A stretch of DNA of 64,000 nt from Ruegeria discodermiae (GTDB lineage: Bacteria; Pseudomonadota; Alphaproteobacteria; Rhodobacterales; Rhodobacteraceae), in contig NZ_JAVAMO010000008.1 of NCBI RefSeq assembly GCF_030758345.1, positions 1 to 64,000 on the forward strand, in the 5' to 3' direction. The position numbers and the translations under genes were made by a program. The notes below the pieces were generated by a model. It saw only the letters and a program-made list of their open reading frames with translations, did not search any database and was not told the origin of the DNA. Positions within the stretch are counted from its first letter, which is position 1. Each line of letters starts with the position of its first letter. This document shows, piece after piece, positions 28,084 through 36,601 of the stretch.

Positions 28084-31000
28084 ATGACCGGGCAAATCAT
28101 CGGACAATTGATCCTGTGGCTGATCGTTGCAGTGATCGTGATCTTTATCCTCTACTGGGTGATGCATTGGCTCTACCGTCGTTCGACCAAAGAGGTTGCC
28201 TTTGTCCGGACAGGTTTTCTTGGTGAAAAAGTTGTCATTGATGGTGGCGCCTTTGTCTGGCCGATCATTCACGACATCACGCCGGTCAACATGAACTCGA
28301 TGCAACTGGCGGTAACGCGGGACCGTGATGATGCGCTGATCACCAAGGACCGGATGCGCGTTGATGTGGATGCTGAATTTTATGTCCGCGTCGCCCAGAC
28401 TGCGGATGCCGTTAGCCTCGCTGCTGCTACGCTGGGTCGCCGCGCGCTGGAACCGGAGCGGCTGCATGCCTTGCTCGAAGGTAAATTCGTCAGCGCAATG
28501 CGCACGGTCGCCAGCGAAATGACGATGGAAGAGCTGCACGAGAACCGAAACGACTATGTTGCCCGCGTTCTGGATGCCGCGCAGAGTGGGTTGGACAAGA
28601 ACGGTCTGGAACTGGAAAGCGTCGCCGTCACCGATATCGACCAGACGGATATCGAGTATTTCAACCCGTCCAATACCTTTGATGCCCAAGGCCTGACCAA
28701 AGTCATCGAGTCAATCGAAGAGCGCCGCAAACTGCGCAACGACATCGAGCAAGATGCGATGATCCGCATCCGCGAGCGCAATCTTGAAGCTGAAAAGCAA
28801 TCGCTGGATATCGAGAAGGAAAGCGAACAGGCCCGGCTGGAACAGGAACGCGAGATCGAATTCCGCCGCGCTCAGCAAAAGGCGGAATTGGCCCGTGAGC
28901 GCTCGGAACGCGAGAAGGAGGCGGAACAGGCGACGCTGTCGTCACGTGAGGCCATCGAGACAGCGCGGATTTCCAACGAACATCAGATCGCCGAAGCCCG
29001 TATTGCCTCCGAACGTGACATCCGTCAGCAAGAGATCGAGCGTCAGAAAGTCGTGGATGAGGCTGAAATCTCGACCCGCGAAGCCATCGAAAAAGCCCGA
29101 ATAGGCCAGGAAAAAACACTGACCTCGGAGCGGATCAAAACCAAGAAAGAAACCGACGCGGCCGAGATCGCAGCAAATGAGGCCATCGAAAAGGCCCGTA
29201 TCGCGCAGGAAAAGGCCGTCACCGAAGCGCGAATTTCCAAGGATCGTGAAACTCAGGCGCAGGAAATCGAGCGTCAGCGCATCGTGGACGAGGCCGATAT
29301 CTCTGCCCGCGAGGTGGTCGAACGTGCCCGGATCGCGCAGGAAAAGGTCATTACAGAAGAACGGATCGCCCTTGATCAGGCGACCAAAGAACGTGAAATC
29401 GCGCGCAATCTGGCTGTGCAGGAATCCGAAATCGCCAGCCGCGAGGCTGCCGAGAAATTGCGGATCGCTCAAGAGAAGACCGTAAATGCGGAACGCATCG
29501 CCTCAGATCGCGATACACGCGCGCTTGAGATCGAGCGCCAGAAGGTGCTGGAAGAAGCAGAGATAGCCTCGCAGCAAGCCACCGAGGCCGCCCGTATTGC
29601 GCGTGAAAAGACGCTCAGCGCCGAACGGATATCAGCCGAGCAGGCCACCCGTGCGTTAGAAATCGAACGGCAGAAAACACTGGATGAAGCGCAGATCGCC
29701 GCCGCGGAGGAAACCTCAAAATCACGGATCGCGCAGGAAGAGCGTGTGCGCGCGCTTGAGATTGCCCGCAATCAGGCGGTGGACGAGGCCGAGATTGCCA
29801 GCCGTGAAGCGGTGGAAAAAGCCCGCATCGCGCAAGACAAGCAGGTCGCCTTTGACCGCATCGCTGCCTCGGAAGCCACCGAAGAGCGCGAGGTGCAAAA
29901 AGCCGCTGCATTGGATGCCGCCCAGATCGCCGCAAAAGAAGCGACCGAGGCCAAGCGCATCGCACAGGAAAAGGCCACCACGGCCGAGCGGATTGCCTAT
30001 GAAAAAGAAACCCGTGAGTTGGAGATCGCACGCAACCGTGCTGTGGAAGAGGCTGAGGTTGCCTCGACCGAGGCCGTTGATGCGGCGCGCATCGCCAAAG
30101 AGGCCAAGCTCGCCCTGAAGCGGATCGAAAGCGAAGAGCGTACCCGCGAGCGGGACGTCGCCCGCGCGAAAGCGGTGGAAGAGGCCGAGATTGCCAAGGC
30201 CGAAGCCACCGAAGCTGCACGTATCGCCAAGGAAAAGAAGGTTGCAGCAGAGCGTATCGCTTATGAGCAGGACCTGCGTGAACGCGAGATTGCCCGCAAC
30301 CGCGCCGTTGATGTCGCCAACATCTCGGCTCAGGAGGAGGTCAGCGCCGCCCGCATTTCAGAAGAGATCAGAACGCGGGCTGCCGAAATCGCCAAGGATA
30401 CCGAGGTTCGGTCACGCGAGATCGAAAAGGATGAGGCAATTGAAGCGGCCGAGATCAGTTCGCGCCGTCTGGTCGAAAGTCAACGCATTGAGAAAGAGGC
30501 AGATACCAGCGTCGACAAGATCGCGCGGGACAAAAAGATCCGCAGCCTCGAAATCGAACGCAACAAGGCGCTGGACGCCGCCCAGATCGCTGCGGACGAA
30601 GCCATCGAAGCCGCCAAGGTTGCCAAGGAGAAAACGGTCGACGCCGAACGCATCCTTGCCGAGCAAGAGCTCGACGCAAAAAAGCTGGAACGCAAAAAGA
30701 TGTTGGAGCAGTTGGAGATTGCCCGAGTTCAGGCGCTGCGCGAGGCCGAGATTGCCAGCCAGGAAGAGGTCGAGCGCGCTCAGATCGCCTCGGAACGCGG
30801 ATTGGACGATGCCCGGATCGGACACCAAACCGAACGCCGCAAGCTGGAGATCGAGCGCGAAAAGACAGTCGAAGAAGCGGCGATGGACAAGGCCATCACG
30901 CTCTATCAGAAGTCGCTTGAGGAAAGTGCGGCAGCAGCAGAGGCCGATGTTGCCCGCGCCCGAGCGGCCGAGGCTGCTGAAAAGGTTGTCACCGCCAAAG

Positions 31001-31557
31001 AGACAGAAGAGGCCGCGCGCCGCAAATCAGTCGATGTGGTCTTGGCCGAGAAGGAAGCAGCAGAGAAACGCATCGCCGCCGAGGCCGAACAAGTTCGCGC
31101 TGCTGTCGAGGCCGAGGCCCAGAAGCTTATCAATGAAGCCGAGAACGTGCTTACCGACGCGGCCCGCCACTCACTATTCAAGCGCAAGATGCTGGAACAT
31201 GTCGAGGGTATCGTCGCCGCGAGCGTCAAGCCGCTGGAGAAGATCGACGAGATCAAGATCATGCAATTGGGCGGCAACGGCACAGCCGGTCTGGGCATGG
31301 GCAATGGCGGGTCAGGAGGATCCGGCAGCGGTGCTGGCGACGGCGGCAGCCCTACCGACGAGGTGATCAACTCGGCCCTGCGCTATCGCGTTCAGGCCCC
31401 GATGATCGACAGCTTACTGTCGGATATCGGCGTCAATGGCTCGAACCTGGCGAAATCCAGCGTTTTGCGGGATGCGCAGGATCTGGCCCGCGCCGGGAAT
31501 GAGGCCAAACGGTTGAAAGGCCAGGGTGACGGTAAGTCAAACGAGGGGAAGAAATAG
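28084..31557 (+). CDS. Giant flotillin-like (SPFH) membrane protein with hendecad stalk
   Basis: A 1157-residue protein. One N-terminal membrane helix lies at residues ~5-27. An SPFH/band-7 domain follows to about residue 200 (VAFVRTGFLGEKVVIDGGAFVWPI; ITKDRMRVDVDAEFYVRV). A charged helical stalk runs from about 213 to 1015, a Gly/Ser linker from about 1062 to 1090, and a short C-terminal domain follows. The stalk is built of units such as ARIAQEK, ERI, EIERQ and EAEIASREA, repeating every 44 residues (33 in two places), always a multiple of 11. Usual bacterial flotillins are about half this length. Flotillins scaffold membrane microdomains; here it may organise the importer and oxidase. GGAGG precedes the ATG. 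Confidence 0.85.
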   Translation: MTGQIIGQLILWLIVAVIVIFILYWVMHWLYRRSTKEVAFVRTGFLGEKVVIDGGAFVWPIIHDITPVNMNSMQLAVTRDRDDALITKDRMRVDVDAEFYVRVAQTADAVSLAAATLGRRALEPERLHALLEGKFVSAMRTVASEMTMEELHENRNDYVARVLDAAQSGLDKNGLELESVAVTDIDQTDIEYFNPSNTFDAQGLTKVIESIEERRKLRNDIEQDAMIRIRERNLEAEKQSLDIEKESEQARLEQEREIEFRRAQQKAELARERSEREKEAEQATLSSREAIETARISNEHQIAEARIASERDIRQQEIERQKVVDEAEISTREAIEKARIGQEKTLTSERIKTKKETDAAEIAANEAIEKARIAQEKAVTEARISKDRETQAQEIERQRIVDEADISAREVVERARIAQEKVITEERIALDQATKEREIARNLAVQESEIASREAAEKLRIAQEKTVNAERIASDRDTRALEIERQKVLEEAEIASQQATEAARIAREKTLSAERISAEQATRALEIERQKTLDEAQIAAAEETSKSRIAQEERVRALEIARNQAVDEAEIASREAVEKARIAQDKQVAFDRIAASEATEEREVQKAAALDAAQIAAKEATEAKRIAQEKATTAERIAYEKETRELEIARNRAVEEAEVASTEAVDAARIAKEAKLALKRIESEERTRERDVARAKAVEEAEIAKAEATEAARIAKEKKVAAERIAYEQDLREREIARNRAVDVANISAQEEVSAARISEEIRTRAAEIAKDTEVRSREIEKDEAIEAAEISSRRLVESQRIEKEADTSVDKIARDKKIRSLEIERNKALDAAQIAADEAIEAAKVAKEKTVDAERILAEQELDAKKLERKKMLEQLEIARVQALREAEIASQEEVERAQIASERGLDDARIGHQTERRKLEIEREKTVEEAAMDKAITLYQKSLEESAAAAEADVARARAAEAAEKVVTAKETEEAARRKSVDVVLAEKEAAEKRIAAEAEQVRAAVEAEAQKLINEAENVLTDAARHSLFKRKMLEHVEGIVAASVKPLEKIDEIKIMQLGGNGTAGLGMGNGGSGGSGSGAGDGGSPTDEVINSALRYRVQAPMIDSLLSDIGVNGSNLAKSSVLRDAQDLARAGNEAKRLKGQGDGKSNEGKK
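28963..30740 (+). repeat. In-gene tandem repeats (44-residue units, period 11)
   Basis: About fourteen consecutive protein repeats can be aligned on the ARIAQEK-type segment. All steps are 44 residues except two of 33. The DNA copies are clearly diverged, so the array is old or under selection for structure rather than recent slippage. Confidence 0.8.
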
Positions 31558-31995
31558 ATGCCGCGTGTCTACGTATCCTCTGTGATTGACGCCAGCGCTG
31601 CAAAGGTCTGGGAACGGGTTCGCGACTTTAACGCCCTGCCTCGCTGGCATCCGCGCATTCGGGAGAGTCGGATCGAAGATGCGCTGCCCTCGGACAAGGT
31701 TGGCTGCATTCGCAACTTCAACCTGCAGAACGGCGACAATATCCGCGAACAACTGGTTGGTCTCTCCGATTATGACATGTTCTGCAGCTACTCGATGCTA
31801 GAGGGGCCAATGCCGTTGTCGGAGTATGTGGCCACGCTGCGTCTGACGCCCATCAGCGATGGGGACCGCTGTTTCATCGAATGGTCTGCCGAGTTCGAAT
31901 GCGACCCTTCAAACGAAGAGGATCTCGTAAACGGCATCTCAACCAATGTGTTTCAGGGCGGCTTTGACGCGTTGAAGCGGCATTTCGGGGGTTGA
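31558..31995 (+). CDS. SRPBCC-family protein, copy 1
   Basis: A 145-residue START-like (polyketide-cyclase/CoxG-type) protein: VSSVIDASAAKVWERVRDFNALPRWHP at the start, VGCIRNFNLQNGDNIREQLVGL in the middle and a C-terminal helix FQGGFDALKRHF. The fold forms a hydrophobic ligand cavity. CoxG-type SRPBCC proteins accompany molybdenum hydroxylases of the CO-dehydrogenase class and help recruit or mature them. It starts immediately after the flotillin-like stop and is followed by a paralogue one base later. Confidence 0.88.
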   Translation: MPRVYVSSVIDASAAKVWERVRDFNALPRWHPRIRESRIEDALPSDKVGCIRNFNLQNGDNIREQLVGLSDYDMFCSYSMLEGPMPLSEYVATLRLTPISDGDRCFIEWSAEFECDPSNEEDLVNGISTNVFQGGFDALKRHFGG

Positions 31996-31996
31996 G

Positions 31997-32443
31997 ATGG
32001 TCCGGGTGGTTCGTAGCACCGTTCTGGACGCCCCAGTCGAGGCGGTTTGGCAGGTCATTCGCGACTTCAACGGGCATGACCAGTGGCATCCTGCCGTGGC
32101 CAGCAGCCACATCGAACGGGGCAATGCCGCTGACCGCGTCGGCTGTGTGCGCTGCTTCCGTCTGGAAGACGGCTCGGAACTTCGCGAGCAGCTTTTGACG
32201 CTTTCGGATATAGAGCAAAGCTTCAGCTACTGTCTGCTCGACACCCCGATCCCGCTGTTCAACTACGTTGCCCATTGCTGCCTTTTCCCGGTCACCGACG
32301 GGGATCGCACGTTTTGGGAGTGGGAAAGCCGTTTCGACACTCCTGCCGGACAGCAAGAGGAACTGGCGACCATGGTTGGCGACAATATCTACAGCGCCGG
32401 ATTCAACGCGATCCGCAGCCATATGGGTCTGGAGGCAGCATGA
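31997..32443 (+). CDS. SRPBCC-family protein, copy 2
   Basis: A 148-residue paralogue of the preceding gene: VRSTVLDAPVEAVWQVIRDFNGHDQWHP, VGCVRCFRLEDGSELREQLLTLS and GFNAIRSHMGL align segment by segment with copy 1, indicating a tandem duplication that has diverged well. The two could form a heterodimer. Its stop overlaps the start of the FAD-binding hydroxylase subunit (ATGA), tying it to that enzyme. Confidence 0.88.
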   Translation: MVRVVRSTVLDAPVEAVWQVIRDFNGHDQWHPAVASSHIERGNAADRVGCVRCFRLEDGSELREQLLTLSDIEQSFSYCLLDTPIPLFNYVAHCCLFPVTDGDRTFWEWESRFDTPAGQQEELATMVGDNIYSAGFNAIRSHMGLEAA

Positions 32444-33237
32444 GCATCACGGTCGAAACCTACGCAACCCTTGCCGAAGCGACGTCAGCCATGCGGGACA
32501 AAACGCAGTTCCTGGGGGGTGGAACGATGGTTGTGCGCGGCATCAACTACGGCGCGCAGGATTACAACCGCGTGGTGCGCAGTACCGATGCCGCTCTGCG
32601 GGGCATCCGCAACGAAGGCAACCAGATCAGCATCGGTGCAGGCGTCACGATGTCTCAGATCATGGCGTCCTCCAGCACCGATTTTCTGGCCCCGGTGGCG
32701 CGGTTGGTCGGCGGCCCGGCAATTCGCAATATGGCGACCGCTGGGGGCAACTTGTTCGTTCGTCCACCTTACGGCGATTTCGGAACTGCCCTGCTGGCGC
32801 TGGATGCCAATGTACAAATGTCGGACGGCCAGAGTCTTCCGATTGAGAGGTTTTACGCCCAGCGAGACAGCCAGCGCGGCATCGTTGCGGCCATTCTGCT
32901 GCCTCGGCCCGCGCATGGGGTATTCCGGTTTCGCAAGGTCACCCGAACCAAACCCAAAGGAGCATCCGTGTTGTCAATCGCCGCTACCTTGCCAGGTGGC
33001 AGCCGCATCACCGAAGCGCGCATTGCGTTTGGCGCTATGGGGCCAACACCGCTGCGCGCCAAGGAGGCCGAACAGGCGCTAGAGGGCGCAAGCCTGGATG
33101 CAACCGGCATCCAGCGCGCGTTGGATACCTGTCTGAACGGGCTGGACCCGAGCGACGACTCCCTTGCGTCGGGCTGGTATCGGCGCGCGGTCGCGCCTGT
33201 GCATTTGCGCAGGCTTTTGCTGGGTAAGGAGAGTTGA
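32440..33237 (+). CDS. Molybdenum hydroxylase, FAD-binding medium subunit (CoxM/XdhB-like)
   Basis: A 265-residue FAD-binding subunit. The FAD loops are FLGGGTMVVRGINYG near the N-terminus and GGPAIRNMATAGGNLFVRPPYGDF in the middle, with the CO-dehydrogenase-flavoprotein C-terminal domain after about residue 160. It passes electrons from the 2Fe-2S subunit to an acceptor. The ATG is taken at the ATGA overlap with the second SRPBCC gene. The small and large subunit genes follow in order. Confidence 0.92.
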   Translation: MSITVETYATLAEATSAMRDKTQFLGGGTMVVRGINYGAQDYNRVVRSTDAALRGIRNEGNQISIGAGVTMSQIMASSSTDFLAPVARLVGGPAIRNMATAGGNLFVRPPYGDFGTALLALDANVQMSDGQSLPIERFYAQRDSQRGIVAAILLPRPAHGVFRFRKVTRTKPKGASVLSIAATLPGGSRITEARIAFGAMGPTPLRAKEAEQALEGASLDATGIQRALDTCLNGLDPSDDSLASGWYRRAVAPVHLRRLLLGKES

Positions 33238-33238
33238 G

Positions 33239-33724
33239 ATGACCAAATCCCCGGTCCAATTCACCCTGAACGGCACCGAAACCGGCGTTTTCGTTAATGG
33301 CGGCGCCAACCTGCTAGACGTAATCCGGCGCGAGGCTGGCGATCTGGCGCCGAAACTGGGCTGTGCCCAGGGCGGGTGTGGAGCCTGCACCGTCATGATT
33401 GACGGTGAAACCCATCTGGCATGTCTGACTTTGGCGGAAACCGTGGAGGGCAAACGTGTGGAGACCGCGACCAGCCTTGCAAATGGCCCGCAACTGCACC
33501 CGCTACAAAAGGCCTTTGTCGAAGGGTTTGCTGCCCAATGCGGGTTCTGCACACCCGGCATGCTGATGGCCGCCAAGGCCCTGCTGGACGCAAACCCGTC
33601 GCCCACGCGTGAACAGGTGACGGAGGCAATCGCAGGCAATATCTGCCGCTGCACCGGATATGAACCGATCATCAACGCCATCCTGACCGCCGCCGCCGAA
33701 CTGCGCGGGAGGATCAGCGCATGA
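33239..33724 (+). CDS. Molybdenum hydroxylase, 2Fe-2S small subunit (CoxS-like)
   Basis: A 161-residue protein with two [2Fe-2S] clusters: the plant-ferredoxin-type set in LGCAQGGCGACTVMID plus a later Cys in HLACLTL, and the C-terminal set in CGFCTPGM and ICRCTGYE. All eight cysteines are present. It relays electrons from the molybdopterin site to the FAD subunit. It overlaps the following large-subunit gene by ATGA. Confidence 0.95.
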   Translation: MTKSPVQFTLNGTETGVFVNGGANLLDVIRREAGDLAPKLGCAQGGCGACTVMIDGETHLACLTLAETVEGKRVETATSLANGPQLHPLQKAFVEGFAAQCGFCTPGMLMAAKALLDANPSPTREQVTEAIAGNICRCTGYEPIINAILTAAAELRGRISA

Positions 33725-35574
33725 GCAGTATCGAGTTCCGAAAAGACCTGTTCGCAGATGAGCGTGACGACGATCTGAACGAGATCGGCAAACCGACAAT
33801 CCGGCAGGATATCATCGGCCATGTCACGGGACGGACCAGATTTTACGACGATTATCTGTTCGACGGTCTGTTGCACATGCGTTGTGTCCGGTCGCCCCAT
33901 CACCATGCCCGTATCCGTTCAGTGGATTTTTCGGCGGCAGAGCGTATGCCCGGAGTGCGCCGGATCATCCGGCCGCAGGACGTGCCGCACAATATAAATA
34001 CATTGTTGTCGCTGATCAATTTCGGGCGCGATGATGAACAGTTACTGAGTACCGACAAGGTTTCTTATATGGGCGAGCCGATATTGGCGATTGTAGCCGA
34101 GACCGAGCGTCAGGCCCGTGATGCGGTGCACGCTGTGCGCGTGGACTGGGAAGAGCTGCCCCACGTGCTGGATGTCGAAGAGGCACTGATACCGGATGCG
34201 CCGGTCGTGAATCCAGAATATCCGAACAACACCTTCGACTATCACGCCCTCTACGACCACCAGAAACTGCGCTTTGGCGATGTGGAAGCTGCAATCGAAA
34301 AGGCAGACTTCGTCGTCGAGGGTGAATACCAGATGTCACCCATCGAACAGGCTCCGGTGGAAACTTGTGGGGCCATCGCTGCACCGGAACAGAATGGCCG
34401 TTTCGTCTGCCACACCTCGACGCAGGCGCTGTTCTTTTCTCTTGGAACCACGGCCAAGCAGTTGGACATGCCGTCATCCCGCCTGCACTTCATCGGCGGC
34501 ACAGTCGGTGGTGGTTTTGGCGGCAAGGTCGACAGCCATCACGAACCGCTGGCGGTTCTGGGCGCTGTCTTGACCGGATCCCCGGTGAAATACACTTGGG
34601 ATCGAACGGAAGAGATGCGGGTTGGTGCCCCACGGGGCGCCGAGCGGTGGCGGCTGCGCGATGGGGTGATGCGGGACGGGCGGATCGTCGCGCGTGAATT
34701 CACCGGCTTCTTTGACAGCGGCGCCTACACCCGGCTGTCTTCTTACGCCATCATCAAGGGTTCCGGCCACTTGCCCGGACCATACACAATCCCAAATGTC
34801 GCCTCGAACGTCTATTGCGTCTACACCAACCGCACGCCCGCCACAGCGATGCGCGGCTTTGGCATTACCGGCGTCGATTTTGCGATCGAATGCCATATGG
34901 ACAAGGTGGCCGAAACGGTTGGGATGAACCCGATCGAATTGCGCATTCTGAACGCCTATCGCGACGGGGATATGAAGGCCCACCGCCGGTTGGCCAAGAA
35001 CACTGCCTTGATCGAATGCTGTCAGGTTGCGGCGCAAAAAGCCGGGGTACCACTGTCCGCAGAGGCATCAGCCGCCAAAAGCAGCGAAGGCGGCGGGATA
35101 GGAGAACGCGCCGATATCCCCGAGACCATCACCGACGATATGGGCCGTATTGGCGACCGGCGGCAGCGAGAGATACCAACCGAGCCTTTTGGTGGGGCGA
35201 CCAATCGCGGTCGCGTTCCCGCGGGCACGCGCGGCGAAGCCGTGGTCGCAGCCGAGGTGCAGGATCCCGAAATGCAGATCGATCCGACCCGGATCGGTCA
35301 TTCGGTTTCGCAAGCCGCCGGGACAGCCGCGCCGGTTGAGCCGCCGCGCCCTGTACAACCGACTCCACCGCCAATACCTACGCCGCAACCGTTGACACCC
35401 CCTCCCGCGCCTGTCCCGGCCGCCCCGCAACCAACGCGACCACAATCGGCTTTTGCCGACCCAACGGAAGCGTCGCCCGCTCAGTCTACACCGTATCGCC
35501 CGGACAAACCCTTTCAACGCGGTGTGAAACGGCCCGGTGTATCCAGTTTCATCTCCGGCACGAGGAGGCGTTGA
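33721..35574 (+). CDS. Molybdenum hydroxylase large subunit, N-terminal half with Pro-rich tail
   Basis: A 617-residue chain covering the N-terminal part of a xanthine-dehydrogenase-family large subunit: IGHVTGRTRFYDDYLFDGLLHMRCVRS, the molybdopterin motif GGGFGGKVDSHHE and AMRGFGITGVDFAIE. Homology ends at about residue 445. The remaining ~170 residues are polar and then Pro-rich (PVQPTPPPIPTPQPLTPPP), with no sign of the usual C-terminal domain, which is encoded by the next gene. The RGFG loop, and absence of the AYRCSF loop, argue against CO dehydrogenase and for an aldehyde or heterocycle hydroxylase. Confidence 0.88.
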   Translation: MSSIEFRKDLFADERDDDLNEIGKPTIRQDIIGHVTGRTRFYDDYLFDGLLHMRCVRSPHHHARIRSVDFSAAERMPGVRRIIRPQDVPHNINTLLSLINFGRDDEQLLSTDKVSYMGEPILAIVAETERQARDAVHAVRVDWEELPHVLDVEEALIPDAPVVNPEYPNNTFDYHALYDHQKLRFGDVEAAIEKADFVVEGEYQMSPIEQAPVETCGAIAAPEQNGRFVCHTSTQALFFSLGTTAKQLDMPSSRLHFIGGTVGGGFGGKVDSHHEPLAVLGAVLTGSPVKYTWDRTEEMRVGAPRGAERWRLRDGVMRDGRIVAREFTGFFDSGAYTRLSSYAIIKGSGHLPGPYTIPNVASNVYCVYTNRTPATAMRGFGITGVDFAIECHMDKVAETVGMNPIELRILNAYRDGDMKAHRRLAKNTALIECCQVAAQKAGVPLSAEASAAKSSEGGGIGERADIPETITDDMGRIGDRRQREIPTEPFGGATNRGRVPAGTRGEAVVAAEVQDPEMQIDPTRIGHSVSQAAGTAAPVEPPRPVQPTPPPIPTPQPLTPPPAPVPAAPQPTRPQSAFADPTEASPAQSTPYRPDKPFQRGVKRPGVSSFISGTRRR

Positions 35575-35575
35575 G

Positions 35576-36598
35576 ATGACCGTTCACAAAGGTCGCGGCT
35601 TTGCCTGCATCAACTACCCTATCGGCATGAATCTGGGCGGCGACCCAAGCCAGGCGCTGGTTCACGCGACGCCGGATGGAAAGTTCATGGTGACGCTCTC
35701 GGCCATCGATCTGGGCCAGGGCATGAAATCCGTCACCCGTCAGATCGCAGCCGAGGCGCTTGGGGTGCCCATCGCGGATGTCTATGTCGACACCGCCGAC
35801 AGCGATACCGGGCCGCATGATATGGGCAGCTTTGCCTCGCGCGGCACGCATCGGATGGGCAATGCAGTGATCCGCGCCGCAACCGAAGCGCGACGCGCCA
35901 TGCTGGATGCCGCCGCCGATGAGCTTGAGGTCAATGCCAGCGACCTGGAAACCGACGGTCACGGCAATATCCAAGTCAAAGGCGCGCCCAGCCGCGCTAT
36001 CACCATTGAGGACACGGCCATTGCCGCCCAATTCAAACAGGGACGCACTTTGTCGGGCCGCGGCATCTTTCTCATTCCTCCGTCCGAAGCCGATCCAAAC
36101 ACCGGCGAGATGTCCCCGGTAACCTGCTTTGCACATGCCGCACTGGTGGTTGATCTTGAGGTAGATGACGAGACCGGAGAGGTCACCGTGATCGAGATCA
36201 ACTCAGCCTATGAAGTGGGCCGCGCACTGAATGAGAAGCTGGTCGAACAGCAGTTGATTGGCGGGGCTTGGATGGGGATCAGCCACGCGCTCTATGAAAC
36301 CACAGAGCCTTACTACCCGGACCGCAGCCACGCTCCCGGCGATTTCGTCGAATACCTGCAACCTAGCCCCGGCGATGTCGCTACGCACAACATCGCGGTT
36401 CTGGAGCGCCCGGCCGAGGATGCCCCCTATGGCGGCAAGGGACCGGGTGAGATGTGTGCCAATCCGGTTCTCCCCGCGGTTGCCAACGCGATCTACGACG
36501 CCGTGGGTGTGCGCTGTGACAGGCTGCCGATCACGCCCGAAAAAATCCTGCGAGGCATTCAGAACAATGGCGGGGCGCAGCCCAAAGGGGCGCTCTGA
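35576..36598 (+). CDS. Molybdenum hydroxylase large subunit, C-terminal half
   Basis: A 340-residue chain matching the rest of the large subunit: VTLSAIDLGQGMKSVTRQIAAEALG, the pterin-binding segment DMGSFASRGTHRMGNAV, GGAWMGISHALYE and the catalytic glutamate in GGKGPGEMCANPVLPAVANAIY. A GAGGAGG lies just before ATG 35576, one base after the stop of the N-terminal half. The split is therefore between two separately initiated proteins and is not a sequencing frameshift, because the first half carries a long extra tail. Confidence 0.88.
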   Translation: MTVHKGRGFACINYPIGMNLGGDPSQALVHATPDGKFMVTLSAIDLGQGMKSVTRQIAAEALGVPIADVYVDTADSDTGPHDMGSFASRGTHRMGNAVIRAATEARRAMLDAAADELEVNASDLETDGHGNIQVKGAPSRAITIEDTAIAAQFKQGRTLSGRGIFLIPPSEADPNTGEMSPVTCFAHAALVVDLEVDDETGEVTVIEINSAYEVGRALNEKLVEQQLIGGAWMGISHALYETTEPYYPDRSHAPGDFVEYLQPSPGDVATHNIAVLERPAEDAPYGGKGPGEMCANPVLPAVANAIYDAVGVRCDRLPITPEKILRGIQNNGGAQPKGAL

Positions 36599-36601
36599 TC
36601 C

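Noticed and set aside
27223-28689. Long minus-strand open frame opposite the TIM-barrel and flotillin starts
   Set aside because: It mirrors two well-supported plus-strand genes, has no family resemblance and is explained by high-GC codon bias.
28963-30740. CRISPR-like or satellite DNA array
   Set aside because: The periodicity is at protein level inside one open frame; the DNA copies are diverged and there are no spacers.
30191-31366. 391-codon frame inside the flotillin-like gene, plus several mirror frames
   Set aside because: These are Arg/Ser/Pro-rich shadows of the repetitive stalk with no ribosome-binding sites.
33721-35576. Split large subunit caused by a simple frameshift
   Set aside because: The first half carries a long in-frame Pro-rich tail and the second half has its own strong ribosome-binding site.
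33721-36598. Form I carbon monoxide dehydrogenase
   Set aside because: The diagnostic AYRCSF active-site loop is absent; the sequence at that place is AMRGFG, as in other xanthine-dehydrogenase-family hydroxylases.
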